Assembly: GCA_937928015.1 (NCBI GenBank)
Contig: CALFXA010000048.1
Coordinates: forward strand, 1 to 15,699
Length of the DNA stretch: 15,699 bases
Source of the DNA: an uncultured Anaerolineales bacterium
GTDB lineage: Bacteria; Chloroflexota; Anaerolineae; Anaerolineales; Villigracilaceae
Reading direction: 5' to 3'
How positions within the stretch are numbered: the first letter of the stretch is position 1; every line of letters starts with the position of its first letter. Positions 8,572 through 15,235 of this stretch are shown here, piece by piece. Under the pieces are notes generated by a model. The model made no database searches. It saw only the letters and a list, made by a program, of their open reading frames with translations, and was not told where the DNA came from. Position numbers and translations under genes: made by a program.

Positions 8572-9426
8572 TTAGAGGAAAAATTGACCAGCGATGAAGG
8601 CCAGCATTCCCACCAGCGCGCCCAGATAGATTCCCCGCATGGCCCTGACGCCCTCCTCGGATGTCCTGCTTCTTGTAAGCCTGAGCGTGAAGATAACAAT
8701 CAACGTGTCCATGATGAGAATCATGAGCAGATAGCTCACACCCAGCCAGCCGAAAATCACGGGGACGAGGCTGATCAGTACGACGAGCCCGAAAAGAATC
8801 CCTGAGAGTGTGAGGGCAAAGGAACGACCTTTTTGGATGGCAATAGATTTTGATCCTCGTCTTTTATCGCCCTCGATATCCATGGCATCGCCCGCAATCT
8901 CTTCGCCCAGGTCGATGAAGAAGCCGATCAGCGCGAAGCACCAGACGATTTTGTTCCAAGGTTCGCCGACCGCCATCCCGCCGAGGATGAAGGTGATTGC
9001 TACGGAGGAACTCACCATCAAATTCCCAACCAAGCCCGACTCCTTGAATTTCCAGTTATAGAGAAAGCCGATGACCCAGAAAACGGCGCAAAGAAGGAAG
9101 GCGGACAGGCTGATCGCAAGGGAGGCTGCCAGCCCAATCAGGGCGGCGACGATGGCAAGGAGCACGGCTTCGGAGGATGAGATGGTTCCCGATGGCAGGG
9201 GACGACTGGGGGCATTGACCTTGTCCACTTCGAGGTCGAAATAATCGTTGAGCACGATGGCCGAGCCTGAGATGAAGAATCCGCACAGGAAGCCCAAGGT
9301 CAGCCCCTGCCAGGATAGGAAATATCCAAGCGCGATGATTTCCCCCAGGATGACGCAGATACCAGCCGCGAATGGAAGTTCGGGACGGAAAACCTGAACG
9401 ATGGCCCTGGCTTTTTTACGGAACAT
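8572..9426 (-). CDS. UbiA-family prenyltransferase (digeranylgeranylglyceryl-phosphate-synthase-like)
   Basis: A 284-residue membrane protein with eight to nine hydrophobic helices and both Asp-rich motifs of the UbiA superfamily: NDYFDLEVD (Asn60, Asp61, Asp64, Asp68), followed by RPLPSG (75-80), and DAMDIEGD (Asp180, Asp183, Asp187) followed by KRRGSKS. These bind prenyl diphosphate through Mg2+. FLYNWKFKESGLVGNLMVSSSVAITF and EEIAGDAMDIEGDK resemble the archaeal-type geranylgeranylglyceryl-phosphate transferases more than UbiA or MenA proper. It should prenylate a lipid or aromatic acceptor at the inner membrane; the acceptor is not readable here. The gene lies 31 nt after arfB, probably in one transcript. 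The ATG at 9426 has only a poor ribosome-binding site (AGG too close). Confidence 0.87.
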   Translation of the reverse strand: MFRKKARAIVQVFRPELPFAAGICVILGEIIALGYFLSWQGLTLGFLCGFFISGSAIVLNDYFDLEVDKVNAPSRPLPSGTISSSEAVLLAIVAALIGLAASLAISLSAFLLCAVFWVIGFLYNWKFKESGLVGNLMVSSSVAITFILGGMAVGEPWNKIVWCFALIGFFIDLGEEIAGDAMDIEGDKRRGSKSIAIQKGRSFALTLSGILFGLVVLISLVPVIFGWLGVSYLLMILIMDTLIVIFTLRLTRSRTSEEGVRAMRGIYLGALVGMLAFIAGQFFL

Positions 9427-9457
9427 GCCTTTTTTTCGGCGGGACGGAAATCTGATT

Positions 9458-9877
9458 TTAATCGTACCGTTCTTCCCGCCTGCCTTTCTTCACGTTCGAG
9501 CGGATTTTCTTGGCCTTCAGCCGTTCCTCCTTTGAAGCCAGGGTAGGACGGGTGGCGCGGCGTTTCTTCGGCTTTTGGGTTGCCTTGCGGACCAGGTCCG
9601 TGAAGCGCAGGATCGCGTCTGCTCGATTGCCTTCCTGGGTGCGGTAGCGTTTGGCTTCGAGGACCAACACCCCGTCGGCGGTGACACGCGAGCCGCCGAG
9701 CCGAATCAGCCGCACCTTGACCTCTTCAGGCAGGGACGTCGACCCGCGCACGTCGAAGCGTAATTGCACGGCCGTGGATACCTTGTTGACGTTCTGCCCG
9801 CCTGGCCCGCTGGCGCGGACGAAGTCGATCTGTAATTCGCGTTCGTCGATAGAGAGGGTGGGAGTGATTTCCAGCAT
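9458..9877 (-). CDS. arfB: Alternative ribosome-rescue factor / peptidyl-tRNA hydrolase ArfB
   Basis: A 139-residue protein with the class I release-factor GGQ motif (Gly26, Gly27, Gln28) in RASGPGGQNVNKVSTAVQLRFD, which hydrolyses peptidyl-tRNA on ribosomes stalled at mRNA ends. There is no codon-recognition domain. Instead the C-terminal third (about 99-137) is a very basic tail with KPKKRRATRP and KKIRSNVKKGRR, which in ArfB (YaeJ) enters the empty mRNA channel. Length and layout match ArfB and exclude full release factors RF1/RF2. It lies 53 nt after the MFS gene and 31 nt before UbiA. Its function is unrelated to its neighbours, as is common for this gene. The Shine-Dalgarno region before the ATG is weak (AGGGG close to the start). 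Confidence 0.95.
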   Translation of the reverse strand: MLEITPTLSIDERELQIDFVRASGPGGQNVNKVSTAVQLRFDVRGSTSLPEEVKVRLIRLGGSRVTADGVLVLEAKRYRTQEGNRADAILRFTDLVRKATQKPKKRRATRPTLASKEERLKAKKIRSNVKKGRREERYD

Positions 9878-9930
9878 GCCCCTATTTTGCCATAGAAATC
9901 ACACTTCGACTTTGCTTCGATGGGGACGGG

Positions 9931-11253
9931 TCATTTTGTAATGCGCGGCGCGAGTAACCACAGGACGAACAGGATCCCGCCTCCCAGCAGGAACGGCACG
10001 GGCGCCCCCAGCCATTGAAACAGCGACCCATAGAATAGCGGGGCGACCGTATTGGCCGCGCTGTACATACCCGCCGAGATGCCGAGAATCCCGCCGACCT
10101 CGTGCTTGTCCGCAGATTTGGTAATCAGGCTGTTGATGGCGGGATGCAGCACGCCGCCGCCTAATGCGGCGGGGAAGCTGGCCACGATCAACCACAGGAT
10201 GCCGAACCAACCGCGTGCGGCCTGGTCTGGCAACTGGATGTGGATGACCTGTCCCGACACCCTTTGAGTTAAATCGCCCGACAAGCTGGACAACACCCTG
10301 GCCTGGTCATACCACGGGACGGGGACCGCAGGCGTCAATCCTGTGCCGAGCAAGCCCAAGGCCAACGCTCCCAGCCCGAGCAGAACCAGCCAGCGGTCGC
10401 CTTTGGCCCGTGACCAGCGGCCGATCAGCCCGCCCTGGATGGTGATGATCAATATGCCTGCCAGCGCCAGCAGTCCCGAGGTGTCACGCGCGTCCATGCC
10501 GAGACGGTTGAGGGTGAAGACGGCAAAGAGTTGTTCGTAGCCGCCGAACGCCAGTTGATAGAAGAACATCAGAATCAACAGGAAGCCGATGGTGGGACGC
10601 CTCAGCGCCTGGAACATGGCCTGGAAGGTGAACGGACGTTTGCGCGCCGCGGCGGGGTCCACGCCCTCGACCAGGGTTTCCCTGAACCAGAAGGTCGTCA
10701 GCAAAATGGACATCAACGAGAAGAATGCGGCGGTCAAGGCCACAGCCTGATAGTTTTGTCCCGTGGCGGCCAGCACGATCAGAGCCAGGATGGGTCCCAG
10801 CACGAAGCCGACGCCGAAGGCTGCGCCGATCAGCCCCAGGCCCTGGGTGCGGGTCTTTTCGGTGGTGCTATCGGCTATGGCAGCCTGGGCCATGGCTATG
10901 TTCGCTCCAGAAAGCCCGTCGATGATACGGGAGAGGAAGAGCAGCGGCAGGCTGTTGGCGAATCCCAATAGGAGGAATCCACCCAGGGTGCCCATTTGGC
11001 TGACGATTAGCACAGGCTTGCGCCCGAAGCGGTCGGAGAGACGCCCCAGCAGCGGTGCGCCCAGAAATTGCATGGCGGGATAAGCCGCCTGCAAGAATCC
11101 GATGGTTAGCGCATCCGCGCCGAAGCGAGCCGCGTACAACGGCAACAGCGGGATGATGATAGACAGGCCCATCAGGTCTACCAGCACGATCACCAGCACG
11201 GGCAGGACTCGCTTGAAGTCCAGTTTTTCGGGGTTGGGTTCAGGGGTAGTCAT
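9931..11253 (-). CDS. MFS transporter (TetA-like DHA1 drug:H+ antiporter type)
   Basis: A 440-residue major facilitator with about twelve hydrophobic helices. Motif A between helices 2 and 3 is clear: GRLSDRFGRKP (70-80). Helix 4-5 sequence LSRIIDGLSGANIAMAQAAIAD and GAAFGVGFVLGPILA (motif C-like) fit the 12-helix TetA-like exporters. The substrate cannot be told. Between helices 9 and 10 there is a hydrophilic stretch of about 40 residues (plus-strand bases about 10200-10330), which should face the periplasm and is longer than usual. The ATG at 11253 is chosen because the in-frame TTG at 11283 lies inside the korB terminator stem. No Shine-Dalgarno site precedes the ATG; an AT-rich TTTATT 6 nt upstream could be a -10 of a leaderless mRNA. 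Followed by arfB. Confidence 0.92.
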   Translation of the reverse strand: MTTPEPNPEKLDFKRVLPVLVIVLVDLMGLSIIIPLLPLYAARFGADALTIGFLQAAYPAMQFLGAPLLGRLSDRFGRKPVLIVSQMGTLGGFLLLGFANSLPLLFLSRIIDGLSGANIAMAQAAIADSTTEKTRTQGLGLIGAAFGVGFVLGPILALIVLAATGQNYQAVALTAAFFSLMSILLTTFWFRETLVEGVDPAAARKRPFTFQAMFQALRRPTIGFLLILMFFYQLAFGGYEQLFAVFTLNRLGMDARDTSGLLALAGILIITIQGGLIGRWSRAKGDRWLVLLGLGALALGLLGTGLTPAVPVPWYDQARVLSSLSGDLTQRVSGQVIHIQLPDQAARGWFGILWLIVASFPAALGGGVLHPAINSLITKSADKHEVGGILGISAGMYSAANTVAPLFYGSLFQWLGAPVPFLLGGGILFVLWLLAPRITK

Positions 11254-11265
11254 GGAATTAATAAA

Positions 11266-11311
11266 TGCAAAACCCTCCCCCAAATTCCAAAAAATGGACT
11301 TTGGGGGAGGG
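11266..11311 (-). terminator. Terminator of the GntR-korA-korB transcript
   Basis: A 12-bp G/C-rich stem (11273-11284 with 11300-11311) continues after one mismatch into 4 more pairs (11286-11289 with 11295-11298) around a 5-nt loop. On the minus strand it is followed by TTTTGCATTT. It starts 11 nt after the korB stop. It ends about 19 nt before the MFS start codon. Confidence 0.9.
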
Positions 11312-11322
11312 CAGGTCGATGG

Positions 11323-12378
11323 TTAGAACATCATCGCGTTGATGCGATCGATCGACTCGCGGCTGGGGCGCAGGTCGGCTTCGGTCAGGCGATTGAGCGG
11401 AGTATCCACCAGGTTGTAGGTGTCGGTCAACGAGGGCTTGCTCGGCTCGACGTAGATCAGGCCTGTGACCAACAGGTTTTCGCGCTGAGACTCTTCGAGC
11501 AGCCTGAGTGCTTCCCAGCGGTGGGTGGGATTGTAATCCTTGTCGATCTTCTTCAGCACGATGGTCGAACCGTCGTGCAGTTCCACCTCGCGGATCTCGC
11601 CATCCTGCATGTCGGCTTCGAGCATGATCTCGTTGCGGGCAGGAATGAAGGAGATCTCGTGCAGGGGCGCCTCGTGATCCTTGCCCCAGGTGTAGGAATG
11701 CACGGCGTTGTCCTGATTGTTGAAGGTCACGCACGGGCTGATGATGTCGAGCACGGCGACGCCGTTATGCGCCAACGCTGCCTTGAGCAATTCCTTGACC
11801 TGCTTGGGATCGCCCGCAAACGAACGCGCCACGAAGGTGGCGTTCGAGGCGATGGCCTCCATGCAGATGTCGATGGGCAGGTACTGGTTGACGCCCTGTT
11901 TCTTGAGCGAGAGGCCCACCTCGGCCGTGGCTGAGAACTGACCCTTGGTCAGACCATACACGCCGTTATTCTCGACGATGTAGACCATGTTCACGTTGCG
12001 GCGCACCGCGTGCTTGAACTGGCCCATGCCGATGCTGGCCGTATCGCCGTCACCCGAGACACCGATGCCGCGGATGGTGTGGTCGCCGAACAGAGCGCCC
12101 GTCGCCACCGAGGGCATGCGTCCGTGCAGACCATTGAAGCCGAACGAGCGGTTGAGGAAGTAGGTCGGCGACTTGCTCGAACAGCCGATGCCGCTGAACT
12201 TTGCCACGCTGTCGGGCGAAATGTTCATCTCGTACAGGGCCGAAATGATCTGGTTCGAGATCGAGTTATGTCCACAGCCCTGGCACAGAGTGCTGGGGTT
12301 GCCGCGATAATCATTCTTGGAAAGGCCGACGGCGTTGACCTGGATGTTCGCGCCAGCCATGGGAAGTGTATCAGTCAT
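11323..12378 (-). CDS. korB: 2-oxoacid:ferredoxin oxidoreductase, beta subunit (TPP-binding)
   Basis: A 351-residue subunit that holds thiamine diphosphate and, with the alpha subunit, decarboxylates a 2-oxoacid (probably 2-oxoglutarate) to its acyl-CoA and reduces ferredoxin. Visible: LCQGCGHNSI (Cys32, Cys35) and GIGCSSK (Cys66), likely ligands of the single Fe-S cluster; then the TPP/Mg motif GDGDTASIG starting at Gly109 and ending at Asn137-Asn138 in VENNGVYGLTKGQ. GIGCSSKSPTYF favours the 2-oxoglutarate type over pyruvate:ferredoxin oxidoreductase, but substrate choice is inference. The C-terminus is about 50 residues longer than many KorB proteins. A strong AAGGAG lies 8 nt before the ATG. 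It follows korA by 27 nt, in the same transcript. No separate ferredoxin-like delta subunit is present. Confidence 0.93.
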   Translation of the reverse strand: MTDTLPMAGANIQVNAVGLSKNDYRGNPSTLCQGCGHNSISNQIISALYEMNISPDSVAKFSGIGCSSKSPTYFLNRSFGFNGLHGRMPSVATGALFGDHTIRGIGVSGDGDTASIGMGQFKHAVRRNVNMVYIVENNGVYGLTKGQFSATAEVGLSLKKQGVNQYLPIDICMEAIASNATFVARSFAGDPKQVKELLKAALAHNGVAVLDIISPCVTFNNQDNAVHSYTWGKDHEAPLHEISFIPARNEIMLEADMQDGEIREVELHDGSTIVLKKIDKDYNPTHRWEALRLLEESQRENLLVTGLIYVEPSKPSLTDTYNLVDTPLNRLTEADLRPSRESIDRINAMMF

Positions 12379-12405
12379 GTCATTATCTCCTTGTCACCGT
12401 TCAGG

Positions 12406-14394
12406 CTACTTCCTGGAATTCTTTGCCACAGCAGACTTGCTGGCTGTCGATTTGGGCGCGGCCTTCTTGACGGGTTTCTTCGCCGCCGCCTTCGTGGACT
12501 TCGAGGCGGGCTTGGCCTTAGAGACCTTTTTCGCCGCTGTAGCCTTGGTCGGCTTCGAGGCGGCCTTTGCGGCGACAGGCTTCTTGTACTTCGCCAGGAC
12601 GCCTTCGCGCACCCACTTGGCGGAGGCAGGCATACCGTCACCGTAGGCCACCGAGACCAGTTTGTTTGCCAGGGCGGGATATTCCACTGTCAGCAATTGA
12701 TACATCTGACCATCGCGGTTCATGTCCACCACGAAGACCACCTCGTGTTTGGCGATGAACTTCTTGACCTCGTCGGTGAAGGGCAGGGCGCGCACCCGCA
12801 GGAAATCGGCCTTGATGCCGTTTTCCTTGTCGAGCAGGTAGCGGGCTTCTTCCACCGCGGACTCGGTCGAGCCGTAGGCGATGATGCCGATGGCCGCACC
12901 GCGCATCGCATGGAGTACAGGCGCGGGAATGTATTGTTTCGCCGTCTCATATTTCTTCTTCAGGCGGTCCATGTTGCGCAGCCAGATGGAGGCGTCCTCG
13001 CTGTATTTGGCATATTCGTCATGGCCTGTTCCACGCAGGAAGTAAGCCGCCAGCGGATGCTTGTTGCCAGGGAAGGTGCGATAGGCAACCCCATCGCCGT
13101 CCACGTCGAGGTAGCGGCCCCAGTTGCCCTTGAGTTCTTCGAGGTCCTTTTCCCACAGCACCTTGCCGCGGTCCATCGGAGTCTCGGGGTAGGCAAAGGG
13201 TTTGCTCATCCACTGATTCATGCCCATGTCCAGATCGCTCAACACAAGGACGGGAGTCTGCAATCGTTCGGCGATATCCAGCGACTTCCAGCCGAACTCG
13301 AAGCATTCGTCCACGCCGCCAGGCAGCAGGATGATCTGCTGGGTATCGCCATGACCCATGAAAGCGGAGAAGGACAAGTCGCCCTGGGAGGTGCGGGTGG
13401 GGAGGCCCGTCGAGGGGCCGATGCGCTGCACGTCCCAAACCACCACGGGGACTTCGGCGTAATAGGCCAGGCCCATGAACTCGGTCATCAGCGACAGGCC
13501 AGGGCCCGAGGTGGAGGTCATCGAGCGTAATCCGCTCCAGGCGGCGCCGATGGTCATGCCGATGGCGGCCAGTTCATCCTCAGCTTGCACCACGGCGTAG
13601 GTGTGTTTACCGTCTTCGCGCTTGCGCAGCATGGGCAGGTACTCGTTGAGCGATTCCGCCAGCGACGAAGCGGGTGTGATCGGGTACCAGGCTGCAAATT
13701 GCAGGCCGCCATAGATCGACCCCAGCGCGCCCGCGGTGTTGCCGTCGGCCATGATCAGGCCGTGAGTCTTGTCCATGGATTCGAGGTAGAAGGGATCCTT
13801 CTTTTCGAGGTTGGCTTTGGCCCATTCCGCTCCCGCCACGACGGCGTCATAGTTGAGCGTGATGGGTTTCTCTTTGCCCTTGAAGTGGAAAGTCAGCGCC
13901 GCGCGGATCGTTTCGAGGTCCATGCCGATCATCTGGGCCAGCACACCCACGTAGATCATGTTCGAGACCAGATCGCGCAGGTTGGAGGCCAGATCCTTCT
14001 GCTCACGGATCAATTGCTTGATGGGCATGGGATATACGGTAATATCGTCACGCGTAATGGGCTGCTTGATGTCATCCGCATAGAAGAACGCGCCGCCAGG
14101 CTGAACATCCGCCAAGTCGCGGGCAAAAGAGTTGGGATTCATCGTGATGACGATCTCGCGCTCGTCGCGGCGCGCCACGAAACCGTCCTTGTTCACGCGG
14201 ATGGTGTACCAGGTTGGCAGGCCCTGGATGTTCGACGGGAACAGGTTCTTGCCCGAAACGGGAATGCCCATCTTGAAGATGGCTCGCAGGATGGTGTTGT
14301 TGGCTGTCGAACTGCCCGAGCCGTTGACGGTCCCAACTGTGATCGAAAAATCGTTCACGATGCGCGCTGGTTTTTTTGTGCTGTTTACAGACAT
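12406..14394 (-). CDS. korA: 2-oxoacid:ferredoxin oxidoreductase, fused gamma-alpha subunit with a basic tail
   Basis: A 662-residue subunit. Residues about 10-195 form the gamma domain (FSITVGTVNGSGSSTANNTI at its start). The alpha domain follows, with WYPITPASSLAE (Trp236 on), VQAEDELAAIGMTIGAAWSG, TSTSGPGLSLMTEF, RIGPSTGLPTRTSQGD and LSDLDMGMNQWMS, all standard for KorA-type proteins, which bind the CoA/substrate side of the active site. Domain III runs to about residue 600. Residues 602-662 are an added tail (see separate entry) not needed for catalysis in known relatives, which are usually about 580-620 long. AAAGGAG stands 6 nt before the ATG. The gene lies 22 nt after the GntR regulator and 27 nt before korB. 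Confidence 0.93.
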   Translation of the reverse strand: MSVNSTKKPARIVNDFSITVGTVNGSGSSTANNTILRAIFKMGIPVSGKNLFPSNIQGLPTWYTIRVNKDGFVARRDEREIVITMNPNSFARDLADVQPGGAFFYADDIKQPITRDDITVYPMPIKQLIREQKDLASNLRDLVSNMIYVGVLAQMIGMDLETIRAALTFHFKGKEKPITLNYDAVVAGAEWAKANLEKKDPFYLESMDKTHGLIMADGNTAGALGSIYGGLQFAAWYPITPASSLAESLNEYLPMLRKREDGKHTYAVVQAEDELAAIGMTIGAAWSGLRSMTSTSGPGLSLMTEFMGLAYYAEVPVVVWDVQRIGPSTGLPTRTSQGDLSFSAFMGHGDTQQIILLPGGVDECFEFGWKSLDIAERLQTPVLVLSDLDMGMNQWMSKPFAYPETPMDRGKVLWEKDLEELKGNWGRYLDVDGDGVAYRTFPGNKHPLAAYFLRGTGHDEYAKYSEDASIWLRNMDRLKKKYETAKQYIPAPVLHAMRGAAIGIIAYGSTESAVEEARYLLDKENGIKADFLRVRALPFTDEVKKFIAKHEVVFVVDMNRDGQMYQLLTVEYPALANKLVSVAYGDGMPASAKWVREGVLAKYKKPVAAKAASKPTKATAAKKVSKAKPASKSTKAAAKKPVKKAAPKSTASKSAVAKNSRK
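12409..12591 (-). other. Lys/Ala-rich histone H1-like tail of KorA
   Basis: The last 61 codons of korA encode 20 Lys, 17 Ala, 8 Ser, 5 Pro, 4 Thr and no Asp or Glu. AAKK, KPAK-like and SK/TK units recur, e.g. AAKKVSKAKP and AAAKKPVKKAAPK. At DNA level this shows as repeated aag/gcc codon patterns. Such tails are typical of histone H1/HC-like nucleoid proteins and some bacterial topoisomerase or HU C-termini. The tail is in frame with a normal stop, so it is part of the protein. Its role here is unknown. Confidence 0.85.
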
Positions 14395-14416
14395 GCAATA
14401 CTCCTTTGAGATGCAG

Positions 14417-15106
14417 TTATTTTTTTGAAGAAGCCATCAACTGGAAGATCAAATCAGTGTGTTCGGTGAGGGCCTGATAGCCTGCGTCGTAATCGCCCGA
14501 GCAGATCGACTCGACCATACGTTGATGATATTGCCAGACCTCTTCGAGATAGTTCAAATCCGTGTAGAAATGCAAACCGACCGCCTCGTACGCATCCCAA
14601 TACGCTTCCAGGATTCCTGTGACGAAGGGATTGTTCAGGCGGCCGTAAATCAACAAATGTAACTGACGGTGTTCTTTGTGGGGAATTTCAGGCTGAGGTC
14701 CACGCAGTTTCTCCCAGGCGTGCTCCAGCAGAGCTTGCAATTCAGCATGATCTTCAGGGGTGAGCAGGCGGACAGCCTCGTGCCAGTAGGCGGTTTCGAG
14801 GTGGCGACGCAGATCGGCGTACAGGTCGAAGTTTTGCCTGCTGAGCCGAATGGCATATCCCAGACTCTGGGTGACGGCGGGGCGGAAGGTGTAGGGCAGT
14901 CGGCGCATCCCCGTGCGCGGCTTGACCTCGACCAGCCCCAGCGCGCGCGCCACTTCCAATTGCTCCCGCAAAGATGCCACGCTGACCCCCAGTTCGCGGC
15001 TCAGTTCCGTTAAAGCGGGCAGTCCCTGCGATTCAGCCTCCTCGTGATTGGCTAGGTACCGCATGAACTCTGAGATTGCTTCCGTGCCGTTTTTGTCGCG
15101 CAGCAT
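14417..15106 (-). CDS. GntR-family (FadR/FCD-type) transcriptional regulator
   Basis: A 229-residue cytoplasmic DNA-binding protein. Residues about 8-75 form the winged helix-turn-helix: LPALTELSRELGVSVASLRE, then VEVKPRTGMRR as the wing. From about residue 90 an all-helical FCD effector domain follows, with RxxLE (100-104), LH at 149-150, YHQRMVESICSGD (His194) and LTEHTDLI (His216); His150, His194 and His216 match the usual metal/ligand-binding histidines. The effector is probably a carboxylic or oxo acid, inferred from the korAB genes just downstream (22-nt gap). The gene is the first in this transcript, with a clear promoter and an AT-rich repeat between promoter and start, suggesting autoregulation. 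No good Shine-Dalgarno site is seen before the ATG. Confidence 0.92.
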   Translation of the reverse strand: MLRDKNGTEAISEFMRYLANHEEAESQGLPALTELSRELGVSVASLREQLEVARALGLVEVKPRTGMRRLPYTFRPAVTQSLGYAIRLSRQNFDLYADLRRHLETAYWHEAVRLLTPEDHAELQALLEHAWEKLRGPQPEIPHKEHRQLHLLIYGRLNNPFVTGILEAYWDAYEAVGLHFYTDLNYLEEVWQYHQRMVESICSGDYDAGYQALTEHTDLIFQLMASSKK

Positions 15107-15110
15107 GTCA

Positions 15111-15147
15111 ATACTTTGATTAATCAGATTATTCTAATTATTCTTAG
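15111..15147 (-). promoter_or_regulatory. Candidate operator in the GntR-korAB leader
   Basis: Between the predicted transcription start and the GntR ATG lies a very AT-rich stretch holding a perfect 10-bp palindrome TGATTAATCA (15117-15126), an overlapping TAATC-A-GATTA inverted repeat (15121-15131) and a direct repeat ATTATTCTAA / ATTATTCTTA (15128-15137, 15137-15146). Position and symmetry suit binding of the GntR protein to its own leader, but no match to a known FadR-type consensus is claimed. Confidence 0.4.
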
Positions 15148-15153
15148 GATTGC

Positions 15154-15182
15154 AGTATACGACTGGACGGCGGGTTCGTCAA
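15154..15182 (-). promoter_or_regulatory. Sigma-70-type promoter for GntR-korA-korB
   Basis: On the minus strand TTGACG (15182-15177) and TATACT (15159-15154) are separated by exactly 17 nt; each hexamer matches the consensus at five of six bases. Transcription should begin near 15147, giving a leader of about 40 nt. It is the best-formed promoter in the window. Confidence 0.75.
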
Positions 15183-15189
15183 GAGAAAA

Positions 15190-15227
15190 GGGGAGAAATA
15201 GAAAAGCCGTCCACTTGGACGGCTTTT
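15190..15227 (-). terminator. Terminator of the thioredoxin gene
   Basis: An 11-bp stem (15202-15212 with 15217-15227) has the tetraloop ACTT and a GGACGGC core. On the minus strand it ends in TTTTCTATTTCT. It begins 8 nt after the thioredoxin stop codon, and separates that gene from the GntR promoter. With A-tract and T-tract on both sides it may act in both directions. Confidence 0.88.
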
Positions 15228-15235
15228 ACGAACGT

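Noticed and set aside
12409..12591. The Lys/Ala-rich region as a frameshifted or separate histone-like gene
   Set aside because: It is in the same frame as KorA with no start codon or ribosome-binding site of its own, so it is a tail of KorA.
12010..13530. Open frame of 506 codons on the plus strand opposite korA and korB
   Set aside because: It spans two well-supported genes in antisense, has His/Gly/Arg-rich composition and no motif; a GC-driven shadow.
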